A stretch of DNA of 64,000 nt from an uncultured Oscillospiraceae bacterium (GTDB lineage Bacteria > Bacillota > Clostridia > Oscillospirales > Acutalibacteraceae). The position numbers and the translations under genes were made by a program. The notes beneath the pieces are model-generated. The model searched no databases and had not been told where the DNA came from. It saw nothing but the letters and a program-made list of their open reading frames with translations. The stretch lies in NCBI GenBank assembly GCA_948471205.1, contig CAOKRT010000003.1, positions 104,143 to 168,142 of the forward strand, in the 5' to 3' direction. Shown one piece after another: positions 32,671 through 42,742 of this stretch. The stretch's first letter is position 1. Each line of letters starts with the position of its first letter.

Positions 32671-34812
32671 ATGGATATAAATTTAACATTAGTATCAGAA
32701 TTCGGTTTTAAACCGTGGCAGGTAGAAAATACGGTAAAGCTTATTGATGACGGAAACACAATTCCGTTTATTGCCCGTTACAGAAAAGAAGCAACAGGTT
32801 CGCTGGATGACCAGATTTTAAGAGATTTTGCAGACAGGCTGAACTATCTGCGTTCGCTTGAAGAACAGAAAGAAAAGGTCAGAACAGCTATAACGGAACA
32901 AGAAAAGATGACCGATGAAATAGAGGCGGCTATTAACGGTGCAAAAACGCTTACGGAGATAGAGGATATTTACCGTCCGTTCCGTCCCAAGAGGAAAACA
33001 CGTGCTTCGGCAGCAAAAGAAAAGGGACTTGAACCTTTAGCGGCTGCTATTTATGCGCAGCTTTCGGAAACAGAACCTTTGCTGCTTGCAAAAGATTTCC
33101 TGAATGAAGAGGTTGAAACAGCCGAAGATGCCATTCAGGGTGCGAAAGATATTATTGCTGAAATGATTTCAGATGATGCGGCAGGCAGAAAACAACTTCG
33201 TTATGTATGCAGAAATCACGGCAGCATATGTGCTGTATCTTCAGAAGAAGATATGGGTGTTTACGAAAATTACAGGGATTACCGCGAACCTGTTTCTAAA
33301 ATAGCAAATCACCGTGTTCTGGCTGTAAACAGAGGTGAGAAAGAGGGCATACTGAAGGTTTCTCTTGAGCTTGATAAAATGCACGGCATGTCGGTTTTAA
33401 CGGGACTTCATGTTAAAAACAGCAGTGATTCAGCAGAGCTTGTGCGCGAAGCCGCTGAAGATGCTTATACACGCCTTGTATTCCCAAGCATTGAAAGAGA
33501 AATAAGAAACGAACTTACGGACCGTGCCAGCGTTGAATCCATAAAAGTGTTTGCAAAAAATACGGCGGAACTTCTTATGCAGCCGCCGGTTAAGGGCAGA
33601 ATTACTATAGGTCTTGACCCCGGATACAGAACAGGATGCAAGGTTGCAGTGGTTGATGAAACGGGAAAAGTGCTTGATACGGCAGTTATTTATTGTGCGC
33701 CGCCTCACAGCAAAACAGAAGAAGCCAAATCCGTTATTAAATCCCTTGTTAAAAAGCACAATGTTAAAATGTTTGCAATCGGAAACGGCACTGCTTCTCA
33801 TGAAACAGAGGTTTTTGCCGCTGAAGTTATCAAAGAGCTTGACTGCGGTATTACATATATGGTTGTAAGTGAAGCCGGCGCATCTGTTTATTCTGCGTCA
33901 AAGCTTGCGGCAGAGGAATTTCCGCAGTTTGATGTTTCACTGCGTTCGGCAGTTTCAATAGCAAGGCGGCTTCAGGATCCGCTTGCCGAGCTTGTAAAAA
34001 TAGATCCTATGGCAATCGGAGTAGGGCAGTATCAGCATGATATGCCAAAGAAAGAACTTGCAAATGCACTTGACGGTGTGGTTGAGGATTGTGTAAACTC
34101 GGTTGGAGTTGATTTGAATACGGCGTCACCGTCTCTTCTGCTTCGTGTTGCCGGTGTAACATCTGCAATTGCAAAAAATATAACTGCTTTCAGGGAAGAA
34201 AACGGCTCCTTTAAATCACGTTCGGAATTAAAAAAGGTTTCAAAATTAGGACCAAAGGCGTTTGAACAGTGTGCCGGATTTCTTCGCATTTCCAATGCGG
34301 AAAATGTTCTTGACAATACGGCTGTTCATCCCGAATCATATCCTGCGGCAAAAAAACTGCTTAAAATATGCGGTGTTTCGGATGATGATATAAGACAGGG
34401 AAATGTTTCTGCAATAAAAGAAACGGTTTCCGCCGGCGGTATGGCTGCTTTGGCACAGCAGCTTGATATAGGAGAACCGACACTTGCGGATATTGTTTCG
34501 GAAATCAGTAAGCCGGGGCGTGATCCGAGAGAAGAATTGCCTGCGCCGCTTCTGCGCACAGATGTTATGGGTATAGAGGATTTGAAGGCAGGAATGGAAC
34601 TGAAGGGCACTGTCAGAAATGTTATTGATTTCGGAGCATTTGTTGATGTGGGTGTGCATCAGGATGGACTGGTGCATATTTCGCAAATTACAAACCGATT
34701 TGTTAAGCATCCTTCAGATATTCTGAAAGTCGGTGAAATTGTTACAGTTTGGGTGCTTTCCGTTGATGTTGATAAAAAGCGTATTGCTTTAACAATGAAA
34801 AAACCGCAATAA
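32671..34812 (+). CDS. tex: Tex-family S1 RNA-binding transcription accessory protein
   Basis: The 714-residue protein has the Tex N-terminal domain (TIPFIARYRKEATGSLDD, DIYRPFRPKRKTRA), the YqgF-like domain (TIGLDPGYRTGCKVAVVD), helix-hairpin-helix repeats (VGVDLNTASPSLLLRVAGV, SKLGPKAFEQCAGFLRI) and a C-terminal S1 domain (GMELKGTVRNVIDFGAFVDVGVHQDGLVHIS). The start at ATG 32671 matches the family. Terminator at 34819. Confidence 0.94.
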   Translation: MDINLTLVSEFGFKPWQVENTVKLIDDGNTIPFIARYRKEATGSLDDQILRDFADRLNYLRSLEEQKEKVRTAITEQEKMTDEIEAAINGAKTLTEIEDIYRPFRPKRKTRASAAKEKGLEPLAAAIYAQLSETEPLLLAKDFLNEEVETAEDAIQGAKDIIAEMISDDAAGRKQLRYVCRNHGSICAVSSEEDMGVYENYRDYREPVSKIANHRVLAVNRGEKEGILKVSLELDKMHGMSVLTGLHVKNSSDSAELVREAAEDAYTRLVFPSIEREIRNELTDRASVESIKVFAKNTAELLMQPPVKGRITIGLDPGYRTGCKVAVVDETGKVLDTAVIYCAPPHSKTEEAKSVIKSLVKKHNVKMFAIGNGTASHETEVFAAEVIKELDCGITYMVVSEAGASVYSASKLAAEEFPQFDVSLRSAVSIARRLQDPLAELVKIDPMAIGVGQYQHDMPKKELANALDGVVEDCVNSVGVDLNTASPSLLLRVAGVTSAIAKNITAFREENGSFKSRSELKKVSKLGPKAFEQCAGFLRISNAENVLDNTAVHPESYPAAKKLLKICGVSDDDIRQGNVSAIKETVSAGGMAALAQQLDIGEPTLADIVSEISKPGRDPREELPAPLLRTDVMGIEDLKAGMELKGTVRNVIDFGAFVDVGVHQDGLVHISQITNRFVKHPSDILKVGEIVTVWVLSVDVDKKRIALTMKKPQ

Positions 34813-34818
34813 ATATAT

Positions 34819-34850
34819 GGCAGGCTGATATTTATCAGTCTGCCGTTTTT
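34819..34850 (+). terminator. Terminator of tex
   Basis: GGCAG-CTGAT and ATCAG-CTGCC form the stem (34819-34844) and GTTTTTAA follows. Confidence 0.8.
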
Positions 34851-34914
34851 AATTTGAAGATATTTTCCAAGAAATAATCCGATTTATAACATATAATACT
34901 GTGCAGGTGGTAAT

Positions 34915-35751
34915 ATGACTAAAACAGAAAAAACATTTTTTTATGATGAGAAGCTTGGAATAGAATTGTACCGATTCAAAAGTATTGTGCAGCCCTTTCC
35001 GAATCATCTTCATAATTACTATGTAATCGGATTAATTGAAAATGGTGAACGCAAGCTGTTTTGCAAAAACAGGGAATATACCGTAAAAAAGGGTGATATT
35101 CTGCTTTTTAATCCGAATGACACACATGGGTGTATGCAAACAGGAAACGGAGCTTTTGATTATTCGGGCATCAATATTCCTAAAAAAGTGATGATGTCTT
35201 TGGTTCGGGATATTACGACGCAGGTATGTGAATTGCATTTTTCACAGAATGTGATTCGGGATAATGAATTGAAGCTGTATTTGGAAACTTTTATTTCGGC
35301 ATTTACCGAAAACGGCAGAGATTTTGAAAAGGAAGAAATGTTTTTAACTGTTCTTTCGTTACTTATAACACATTACGGAATGCTTGCTGAAAAAGACATA
35401 TCAGACTTAAATGTGCAAACGAACAGAATATGCCTTTATATAAATCGTCATTATAAAGAACATATCTCGTTGGATGATTTATCAAATTACAGCAATTTAA
35501 GCAAATCCACCCTGCTCAGAGCATTTACAAAAACAAAGGGCATTACGCCTTACAGGTATTTGCAGTCTGTCAGGATAGAAAAAGCAAAGGCTTTGCTTGA
35601 AAACGGCATTCCCCCGGCGGAAGCGGCACTTGAATCGGGATTTTCAGATCAAAGTCATTTTACAAATTTTTTTAATATGTATATCGGGATTTCTCCTGCT
35701 GCATACAGAAGGATGTTTTTAAAATCATATGGGGGCAGAAGCAATGAATAA
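34915..35751 (+). CDS. AraC-family transcriptional regulator
   Basis: The 278-residue protein has an N-terminal cupin sensor (NHLHNYYVIGLIENGER, YTVKKGDILLFNPNDTHGC) and a C-terminal AraC double HTH (ISLDDLSNYSNLSKSTLLRAF, GITPYRYLQSVRIEKAKALL, IPPAEAALESGFSDQSHFTNF). Its stop overlaps the start of the EamA transporter by eight bases, so it probably controls that operon. The ligand is unknown. Confidence 0.9.
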   Translation: MTKTEKTFFYDEKLGIELYRFKSIVQPFPNHLHNYYVIGLIENGERKLFCKNREYTVKKGDILLFNPNDTHGCMQTGNGAFDYSGINIPKKVMMSLVRDITTQVCELHFSQNVIRDNELKLYLETFISAFTENGRDFEKEEMFLTVLSLLITHYGMLAEKDISDLNVQTNRICLYINRHYKEHISLDDLSNYSNLSKSTLLRAFTKTKGITPYRYLQSVRIEKAKALLENGIPPAEAALESGFSDQSHFTNFFNMYIGISPAAYRRMFLKSYGGRSNE

Positions 35752-36655
35752 CAAAAAAATCAGCGGGCATATTTCCGCTTTGATTACAGTTGCAATATGG
35801 GGCACAACCTTTATAGCCACAAAAATTCTGCTTTCTGCTTTCAGCCCGATAGAAATATTATTTCTGCGCTTTGTTATTGGATTTGCTGTGCTTTTTGCTT
35901 TATGTCCGAAAATATTGAAAACGAAAAGCATAAAGCAGGAAGCAATTATGGCACTGGCAGGTTTTTGCGGCATAACATTGTATTATCTTTTGGAAAATAT
36001 TGCACTTACCTATACGAATGCTTCAAATGTAGGTGTTATTATATCCGCTGCACCGTTTTTTACCGCGTTTTTATCAGACATTGTGTTTAAACAAAAACGA
36101 AGCTTTTCATTGGCCTTTTTTATTGGCTTTTCTGTATCCATGGCAGGTATCTGTATTATAAGCTTCGGGAAATCCGGATTTCAGTTCAATGCTAAAGGCG
36201 ATTTATTGGCTCTGTTTGCGGCGTTCATTTGGGCTGTTTATTCTGTTTTAACAAAAAAGATAAACAGCTATGCTTATTCGCAATTGCTTACAACAAAACG
36301 CATTTTTGCATACGGCATATTTTTTATGCTGCCTGTAATGCTTTTTACAGATATCAGCCTTGACTTTCATAGCTTTAAAGTGAATAAAAATATTGTATGT
36401 ATTCTTTTTTTGGGTATATTTGCTTCTGCATTATGCTTTGTTATGTGGAGCAGGGCTGTTAAATATCTCGGTGCTGTAAAAACAAGTGTTTATATTTATA
36501 CGATTCCTGCAATTACCGTGCTTGCATCGGCAGTTGTACTTAAAGAAACGATAACGGTTCAAACAGGAATCGGTGTTGTGCTTTGTATAGCAGGACTGCT
36601 GATTTCGCAAATCAAATTCAGCTATAAAAGGAAAGGACAAATCTATGAACACTGA
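35744..36655 (+). CDS. EamA/DMT-family transporter
   Basis: The 303-residue integral membrane protein has ten predicted helices in two EamA repeats: VAIWGTTFIATKILLSAFSP at the start of the first and AAFIWAVYSVLTKKI at the start of the second. It is probably an exporter of a small metabolite. I set the start at ATG 35744, preceded by GGGGGCAG and overlapping the AraC stop. The stop overlaps the next start by 11 bases, so the three genes form one coupled operon. Confidence 0.86.
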   Translation: MNNKKISGHISALITVAIWGTTFIATKILLSAFSPIEILFLRFVIGFAVLFALCPKILKTKSIKQEAIMALAGFCGITLYYLLENIALTYTNASNVGVIISAAPFFTAFLSDIVFKQKRSFSLAFFIGFSVSMAGICIISFGKSGFQFNAKGDLLALFAAFIWAVYSVLTKKINSYAYSQLLTTKRIFAYGIFFMLPVMLFTDISLDFHSFKVNKNIVCILFLGIFASALCFVMWSRAVKYLGAVKTSVYIYTIPAITVLASAVVLKETITVQTGIGVVLCIAGLLISQIKFSYKRKGQIYEH

Positions 36656-37067
36656 AAACGAAAAATGTGTATTGATTATCAATGAAAATCTGCCAACGGG
36701 AATCATTGCCAATATTGCTGCCATTCTCGGAATAACAGTGGGCAGTAAAAGGCAGGATATTATCGGCGAGGATATTACGGATAGGGACGGAAACAAGCAT
36801 CTTGGTATTATTCGCTTTCCTGTTCCTGTGCTTAAAGCCGATGGGACGATTTTAAATGCCATGCGCGGCAGGCTTTTTTCAAACGAATTTTCAGATGTAA
36901 CGGCAGTTGATTTTTCCGATATTGCACAGGAATGTAAAACATATGATGAATTTATTGAAAAAATGAAAAACTGCGATGAAAAAGATATAAAATATTTGGG
37001 TGTTGCGGTATGCGGAAATAAAAAAGCTATAAATAAATTAACAGGAAATCTGCCTTTGCTCAGATAA
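36645..37067 (+). CDS. DUF2000-family protein
   Basis: This 140-residue soluble protein matches the DUF2000 pattern: KCVLIINENLPTGIIANIAA, ILGITVGSKRQDIIGEDITD, HLGIIRFPVPVLKADG and a C-terminal LGVAVCGNKKAINKLTG. The fold is related to peptidyl-tRNA hydrolase PTH2, but the function is unknown. It is coupled to the EamA transporter under the AraC regulator, so it may take part in the same small-molecule response. Confidence 0.75.
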   Translation: MNTENEKCVLIINENLPTGIIANIAAILGITVGSKRQDIIGEDITDRDGNKHLGIIRFPVPVLKADGTILNAMRGRLFSNEFSDVTAVDFSDIAQECKTYDEFIEKMKNCDEKDIKYLGVAVCGNKKAINKLTGNLPLLR

Positions 37068-37156
37068 ATATTTTTTACAATATTTACTGATTTGTTAAAA
37101 ACTCTTGCGTTTACATACAGCGGGCTGTATACTGAAAAGGAAAGGGGCTGAAATTT

Positions 37157-38185
37157 ATGCAAAATGAAATAACCGAAAGGCAAAAACTTCTGGATGAACA
37201 CGGAAATCTTGCCAATCCTGGCTGGTGCAGAAGAAATTTGTATGACTATAATATTGAAAAACGTTCGGTTGGCATTATGCGCCTGAAGGAGTGGGATTTT
37301 TATCAGATTTGCAACGGTGAAATTATGCTTCAGATTAATATCTTTAATATTTCTCTTGCCACTGCTTTGACCTTCGGTTTTGTTGACCTGAAAACGGGCA
37401 GAAAGTTTGATACAATGGCGCTTGAACTTATCACCCCGCACAAAAACAGACTGAATCCGAATGGAGACTGTAAAAATGATTTTACATATCAAAAGGGAAA
37501 AACAAAGGCTGAATTTGATGTTACCGAAAGCCGCCATCATCTGAAATTTGAGGGATACTGCAAAGGCAAAAAAATCAATGCAGAATTTTTTTGCAGCAGG
37601 CTTCCTGCGCATGAAAGCATCACAATTGCAACGCCGTTTGAAAAACAGGGACATTTCTTTTATACTAATAAAATAAACTGTCTGAATACAAGCGGAACTT
37701 TGAAATACGGCGCTGAAGAATGGGAATTTTCAAAGGAAAATACTTTTGCTGTGCTGGACTGGGGCAGGGGAATCTGGCCGCATTCCAATATGTGGTACTG
37801 GGCAAACGGCAGCACCTTTATTGATGATAAAATATTTGGATTTGAGCTTACATGGGGGTTCGGAAACACAGAAAAAGCAACAGAAACAGCATTGTTTTAT
37901 AACGGAAAATGCCATAAAATCAGTGATGTTCATTTGGAAACAGATCCCGAAATCGGCGGCAGATGGATGCAGCCGTGGCATTTTATCAGCGAGGACGGCA
38001 GGTTGGATTTGGTTATGACCCCGTTTTATGATCATTATACAAATATGATGCCGCTTGGTTTTGTCGGCATGAAAACACATCAGGTGCACGGTCTTTGGAA
38101 CGGAACCGTTATACTGGATGATGGCACCAAGCTTGAAATTCAGGATATGTATGCCTTTTGTGAAAAGGTTTACAATAAGTGGTAA
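37157..38185 (+). CDS. DUF2804-family protein
   Basis: The 342-residue protein fits DUF2804: N-terminal NLANPGWCRRNLYDYN, central WEFSKENTFAVLDWGRGIWP and a WYWANGS stretch, and C-terminal HGLWNGTVILDDGT. It is rich in Trp, Gly and beta-type segments, with no signal peptide and no membrane helix. The fold may be lipocalin-like. Function unknown. It starts after AAGGGGC and is probably a separate unit. Confidence 0.7.
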   Translation: MQNEITERQKLLDEHGNLANPGWCRRNLYDYNIEKRSVGIMRLKEWDFYQICNGEIMLQINIFNISLATALTFGFVDLKTGRKFDTMALELITPHKNRLNPNGDCKNDFTYQKGKTKAEFDVTESRHHLKFEGYCKGKKINAEFFCSRLPAHESITIATPFEKQGHFFYTNKINCLNTSGTLKYGAEEWEFSKENTFAVLDWGRGIWPHSNMWYWANGSTFIDDKIFGFELTWGFGNTEKATETALFYNGKCHKISDVHLETDPEIGGRWMQPWHFISEDGRLDLVMTPFYDHYTNMMPLGFVGMKTHQVHGLWNGTVILDDGTKLEIQDMYAFCEKVYNKW

Positions 38186-38230
38186 TCCTGCATTTCAGAA
38201 ATTCAATTTAAACAGAATGTATGAACCGAT

Positions 38231-38267
38231 AAAGAAACGTCCGAACAATTTGTTCGGACGTTTCTTT
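38231..38267. terminator. Bidirectional terminator between convergent genes
   Basis: AAAGAAACGTCCGAACAA and TTGTTCGGACGTTTCTTT form an 18-bp inverted repeat between the DUF2804 gene and the convergent YdeI gene. Confidence 0.85.
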
Positions 38268-38302
38268 ATTATGAAATTATGCTTTTTATGTGCATAAAAC
38301 AG

Positions 38303-38863
38303 TTACATGGGTTTCAGATTCTTATTAAGGCGGTCCACCATCCAGGCAATTCTCTTTTCTTTTCCTGCATCTGTTTTGGCATCCAAATATGCGCGTGTAT
38401 ATGTTTTCTTAACAGATAAAGACATTGCCAGAAAATTAGAATAAGCAGGTTCGTATTCTTCCAGCAGGGATGATAAACAGTTAATTTGTTCCTCGGTAAT
38501 ATCCGCAGGCTTCGGTGCGTTCCACTGACCGTTCTTTTTTGCTTCCTCTATTTTCTGTCTGCCAAAGTCTGTCATAAGTCCTTGCTGTTCAAGGCTTTCG
38601 GCTAATTTCTTGTTTTTTTCGGACCACTTGCTGTTTTCTCTGCGCAGAGAAAAATACTTTTTATATGTTTTATCGTTAATGCTTTTCATTTGTCCGTCAA
38701 TCCAGCCAAAACACAGCGCTTCTTCAAGGGCTTCACTTGCTTTTATGGTTTCAGGTCCGCCGGATTTGCCGAATAAAAGCCAAATGCCGTTGTCAGTTCT
38801 GCAGTTTTTCGTAAGCCAGTTTCTGAAATCTTCCCTGTTTGCAAATGCAATGATTTCACACAT
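38303..38863 (-). CDS. YdeI/OmpD-associated family protein
   Basis: The 186-residue cytoplasmic protein has the YdeI block: NGIWLLFGKSGG, ALCFGWIDGQMKSIND, FSLRRENSKWSEKNKKLAESL and a C-terminal VKKTYTRAYLDAKT..EKRIAWMVDRL. In other bacteria members are linked to stress or antimicrobial-peptide tolerance, with no defined reaction. Single gene. Confidence 0.8.
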   Translation of the reverse strand: MCEIIAFANREDFRNWLTKNCRTDNGIWLLFGKSGGPETIKASEALEEALCFGWIDGQMKSINDKTYKKYFSLRRENSKWSEKNKKLAESLEQQGLMTDFGRQKIEEAKKNGQWNAPKPADITEEQINCLSSLLEEYEPAYSNFLAMSLSVKKTYTRAYLDAKTDAGKEKRIAWMVDRLNKNLKPM

Positions 38864-38917
38864 ATGTTACACTCCTTTTATGCGGTTTGTGTTTTATACA
38901 ATTTATTATCATAAAAT

Positions 38918-38948
38918 AAAGCGAAGAACAATATTGCTCTTCGCTTTA
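38918..38948 (-). terminator. Terminator of the glycogen operon
   Basis: AAAGCGAAGA and TCTTCGCTTT form an almost perfect stem directly after the glgA stop; the minus strand then reads ATTTTATG. Confidence 0.7.
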
Positions 38949-38956
38949 AAGCATTT

Positions 38957-40378
38957 TTATTTAAGAAGTGATTTATACATCTTAATATATTCGTTTGCTG
39001 ATTTGCCCCAGCTCATATCACAAAGAAGTGCGCGTTCAACAAGTGTTTTCCAGTAATCTCTGCTGTTGAATGCATCAATACCTCTGTAAATTGCACCAAG
39101 CATATCATAAGCGTCGTATGTTTTAAAGGTGAACCCGTTGCCTTCTCCGTCGCCGCTGTCTGTAATGGAATCACGCAGACCGCCTGTTTCACGCACAATA
39201 GGCAATGTACCGTAGCGAAGTGCAACCATTTGTGAAAGACCGCATGGTTCACTTTTGCTTGGCATAAGGAATAAGTCTGCACCGGCATAAATTTTTCTTG
39301 CAAGGTCAGGCACAAAGCCAAGGCGAAGGCCTACTTTATCCGGATATTTGTCATGAAGTTCACGGAAGAAGCTTTCATACTGCCATTCTCCGGAACCAAG
39401 AATGACATACTGAACATCACGTTCCCAAAGGCTTTTTTCAAGCACAGCTTTCATAAGGTCAACACCTTTATGTCCAACAAGTCTTGTAACAATGCCTATT
39501 ACAGGGGTATCCGGGTTAACATTCAGTCCCATCATTTTTTGAAGTTCTTCTTTATTTGCCGCTTTTCCGGTGTAATCTTCAGCACTGTAATTTTTCCAAA
39601 GGGCAGTGTCTGTTTCCGGATTATAGCTGTCTGTATCAATTCCGTTAAGTATACCGCACAGTTTCCAGCTTCTCTGGTTAAGAATAGGATCAAGACCGTG
39701 TGAATACCACGGATCAAGAATTTCCTTTGCATAACTCGGTGAAACGGTGGTAACCTTGTTTGCGCATTCAATACCGGCTTTAAGGAAATTTACAAGTCCG
39801 TCATACTGAATCAGACTGTAATGCTCCGGCGCAACACCAAGCACATCCTCCAAAAGCTCATTGCCGTATTTTCCCTGATACTGAATATTATGAATGGTAA
39901 ATACCGTTTTTATGTTTTCAAAACCGATTTGGTTTGCATAATAACAGCTGTAGTAAAGCGGCGTTAAAGCACTCTGCCAGTCGTTGCAATGAATAATATC
40001 CGGTTTCCAGCCGATTGCAGGTATAATTTCAATAGCTGCTCTTGCGAAGAAAGCAAAACGTTCCGCATCATCAAAATGACCGTAAATTCCGTCTCTTTTA
40101 AAATAATACTGATTATCAAGAAAATAGAAAACCACACCGTTCAGTTTTGCTTCAAAAATTCCGCAGTATTGACGGCGCCAACTTACAGGCACGGAAATGG
40201 AGGTTACAAACTTCATTTTGTCTTTGTATTCCTGCTTAATCGAATCGTAAAGCGGCATAACAACACGGCATCCAATCAGCCTTTTGCGAAGCGCAATCGG
40301 CAGTGAGCCGGCTACATCTCCGAGTCCGCCTGATGCCATCCATGGATTGGCTTCAGATGATATAAATAATACTTTCAT
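38957..40378 (-). CDS. glgA: Glycogen synthase (ADP-glucose)
   Basis: GlgA extends alpha-1,4-glucan from ADP-glucose. The 473-residue GT5 enzyme starts MKVLFISSEANPWMASGGLGDVAGSLP (the KxGGL-type site is SGGLG), has NDWQSALTPLYY, TVFTIHNIQYQGKY, GIVTRLVGHKGVDLM and SKSEPCGLSQMVALRYGTLPIVRETGGL. Fourth and last gene of glgB-glgC-glgD-glgA, 12 bases after glgD. Confidence 0.94.
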   Translation of the reverse strand: MKVLFISSEANPWMASGGLGDVAGSLPIALRKRLIGCRVVMPLYDSIKQEYKDKMKFVTSISVPVSWRRQYCGIFEAKLNGVVFYFLDNQYYFKRDGIYGHFDDAERFAFFARAAIEIIPAIGWKPDIIHCNDWQSALTPLYYSCYYANQIGFENIKTVFTIHNIQYQGKYGNELLEDVLGVAPEHYSLIQYDGLVNFLKAGIECANKVTTVSPSYAKEILDPWYSHGLDPILNQRSWKLCGILNGIDTDSYNPETDTALWKNYSAEDYTGKAANKEELQKMMGLNVNPDTPVIGIVTRLVGHKGVDLMKAVLEKSLWERDVQYVILGSGEWQYESFFRELHDKYPDKVGLRLGFVPDLARKIYAGADLFLMPSKSEPCGLSQMVALRYGTLPIVRETGGLRDSITDSGDGEGNGFTFKTYDAYDMLGAIYRGIDAFNSRDYWKTLVERALLCDMSWGKSANEYIKMYKSLLK

Positions 40379-40390
40379 TTTTATCCTCCG

Positions 40391-41515
40391 TTAAATTCTT
40401 GTGCCTTTTGAAAGAGAAACCGGAAAAGTAGATGCTCCAGAAAGTTCAACACCGCTTTTAATATGTACATTTTTATCTGCTATAACACAGTTGAGCTTTG
40501 CATTTTCACCGATAACCGTATCCTGCATAAGAATTGAATTTTTAACAACAGCACCTTTTCCTATTTTAACACCCTTGAATATAATTGAATTTTCAACAAT
40601 GCCGTCAATAATACAGCCGTCTGCGGCAAGAGAATTGGTAAATTTGGATTCATGACCGTAAAGAGACGGCATATCGTCCCTTTCCTTGGTGCTGATTGGG
40701 AAGTTTTTATTGAATAATTTGTTTCTGTTTTCTTTTTCAAGCAGTTTCATAGAAACATCATAATATGCCTGCACAGATGAAAGTGTGCCTACAAAAGAAT
40801 CCGTTGCATCATAAGCATGTATTTTAAGATTTTTGGAATTGGCCATTATAATGTTGCGCTGAAATGATATTTCATTTTTGGAATGTGCGGCTGTGATAAG
40901 AGATTCCAAAAGATATTTTTTCATTATCATAATATTTACACTGTGAAAAATATTGCCGCCGTCACTTCTGTCCAGGCTCATTTCGGCTATTTTGCCGTCT
41001 GCTTCAACCTTATCAAAGCAAAGAATAGAACCTATTCCTTCCGGCATCGGTGCGTTAACACCTACAATTGTAATATCAGCGCCTGTTTTTTCATGGGCGT
41101 CAAAAAGTTTTTCATAATCAAGGGATAAAACATTGTTGCAGTCACTCATAACCACATATTCCTGGTTGCTTTGCTCAAGAAATCCCTTGTTGCCGTAAAT
41201 GGCGTCTATTCTGTTGCCCCACATTGCGGCAGCACCTACATTAAACGGCGGAAGTATAAATAAACCCTCATTTTTCCTGCTTAAATCCCATGGCTTTCCC
41301 GTGCCCACATGGTCCATAAGCGACTGGAAGTTTGCATTTGTGATAACGCCAATTTTTGTAATGCCGCTTTCCACCATATTTGAAAGCGGAAAATCTATTA
41401 ATCTGTATCTTGAACAGAACGGCACGGAACCCATGGTTCTCATTGCGGTAAGACTGTCAAGTGCTTCTTCGTGCACATTGGCAAATACCATTCCCAAAAC
41501 TGTTTTTCCGTTCAT
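40391..41515 (-). CDS. glgD: Glucose-1-phosphate adenylyltransferase, GlgD subunit
   Basis: The 374-residue protein is a paralogue of GlgC that forms the heteromeric ADP-glucose pyrophosphorylase of Firmicutes. It keeps the nucleotidyltransferase fold (VPFCSRYRLIDFPLSNMVESG) and the C-terminal beta-helix, but the N-terminal GGxGxRL loop present in GlgC is replaced by MVFANVHEEAL. It is therefore probably regulatory. ATG at 41515 with AGGAGG seven bases upstream. Confidence 0.9.
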   Translation of the reverse strand: MNGKTVLGMVFANVHEEALDSLTAMRTMGSVPFCSRYRLIDFPLSNMVESGITKIGVITNANFQSLMDHVGTGKPWDLSRKNEGLFILPPFNVGAAAMWGNRIDAIYGNKGFLEQSNQEYVVMSDCNNVLSLDYEKLFDAHEKTGADITIVGVNAPMPEGIGSILCFDKVEADGKIAEMSLDRSDGGNIFHSVNIMIMKKYLLESLITAAHSKNEISFQRNIIMANSKNLKIHAYDATDSFVGTLSSVQAYYDVSMKLLEKENRNKLFNKNFPISTKERDDMPSLYGHESKFTNSLAADGCIIDGIVENSIIFKGVKIGKGAVVKNSILMQDTVIGENAKLNCVIADKNVHIKSGVELSGASTFPVSLSKGTRI

Positions 41516-41517
41516 AA

Positions 41518-42726
41518 TCAAACCTCCTCTCCTGATTTTATCATAATTCCCGGCTGTACGCTGTGTCCGTTTTTTATTACGGCATCAGAACCGATTACGG
41601 CAATTCCCCATTCTTCGGGATTTTCAAGATGCTCAGGAATTTCACCTATTTTAGCATTTTCTTCAATCAGTGCATTTTCGGAAACAATGGAGTAGTAAAC
41701 TTTTGCACCTTTTTTTATGGTTGCACCCGGCATAATAACACTGTATTTTACGTCAGCACCTTCTTCAATTGTAACATTGCTGAAAATCACACTGTAATCA
41801 ACATCGCCTTCAATTTCGCAGCCTTCGGCAACAGAGGAATTTTCAACTACTGCATTTTTGCCTATGTAATGCGGCGGCGCCATTGGATTACGGCTGTAAA
41901 TCTTCCAGCTTTTATCACTTAAATCAAGATCCACATTCGGATTTATTATGTCAAGGTTTGCTTCCCAAAGGGAATCAATTGTGCCAACATCCTTCCAATA
42001 GCCTTTAAATGGGAAAGCAAACATTCTTTCGTTTGAATCAAGCATTGTGGGAATGATGTTTTTTCCGAAATCGTTTGCAGAACCTTCTGTGTTTTCATCC
42101 TGAATCAGATATTGTTTCAACTTGTCCCAGCTGAAAACGTAAACACCCATGGATGCTTTATTAGACTTCGGTTCTGCCGGTTTTTCGGCAAATTCATAAA
42201 TTTTGTTGTTTTCATCTGTAGCAAGAATTCCAAAGCGCGATGCCTCTTCCCACGGAACTTCAAGCACTGCTATTGTGCATGCGGCATTGTTTTTCTTGTG
42301 AAAATCAATCATTTTTGCATAATCCATTTTATAAATATGGTCGCCGGAAAGAATAACAACATATTCAGGGTCATATTTTTCAATGAAATTTATATTTTGA
42401 TAAATTGCGTTGGCAGTGCCTTTATACCATTCAGCACCTCCGATTGCCTCATAAGGTGAAAGAACATGCACACCGCCGTTCTGCCTGTCTAAATCCCAGG
42501 GCTGTCCGTTGCCCAGATAATCATTCAGTTCAAGCGGCTGATATTGTGTAAGAACACCCACGGTGTAAATACCGCTGTTTACGCAGTTTGAAAGCGGGAA
42601 ATCGATGATTCTGTATTTTCCGCCGTACGGAACAGCAGGTTTTGCAATGTTTTTTGTTAATACACCAAGACGGCTGCCCTGGCCGCCTGCAAGAAGCATT
42701 GCAACAACATTTGATTTGCGTGCCAT
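41518..42726 (-). CDS. glgC: Glucose-1-phosphate adenylyltransferase, catalytic subunit
   Basis: GlgC makes ADP-glucose from glucose-1-phosphate and ATP. The 402-residue protein has the catalytic loop [35 protein letters not shown], the [13 protein letters not shown] block, and a C-terminal left-handed beta-helix. It starts 16 bases after glgB and is followed by glgD with a two-base gap. Confidence 0.94.
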   Translation of the reverse strand: MARKSNVVAMLLAGGQGSRLGVLTKNIAKPAVPYGGKYRIIDFPLSNCVNSGIYTVGVLTQYQPLELNDYLGNGQPWDLDRQNGGVHVLSPYEAIGGAEWYKGTANAIYQNINFIEKYDPEYVVILSGDHIYKMDYAKMIDFHKKNNAACTIAVLEVPWEEASRFGILATDENNKIYEFAEKPAEPKSNKASMGVYVFSWDKLKQYLIQDENTEGSANDFGKNIIPTMLDSNERMFAFPFKGYWKDVGTIDSLWEANLDIINPNVDLDLSDKSWKIYSRNPMAPPHYIGKNAVVENSSVAEGCEIEGDVDYSVIFSNVTIEEGADVKYSVIMPGATIKKGAKVYYSIVSENALIEENAKIGEIPEHLENPEEWGIAVIGSDAVIKNGHSVQPGIMIKSGEEV

Positions 42727-42742
42727 TTTTATTAGGTCCTCC

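Noticed and set aside
36431-37654. A 407-codon open frame on the minus strand
   Set aside because: It lies antisense to the EamA, DUF2000 and DUF2804 genes, has low-quality composition (Phe, Ser, Cys-rich), no ribosome site and no family features. It is a shadow of the real genes.
40391-42726. glgC and glgD as a recent gene duplication
   Set aside because: The similarity is that of the ancient GlgC/GlgD subunit pair found throughout Firmicutes, not a local event.
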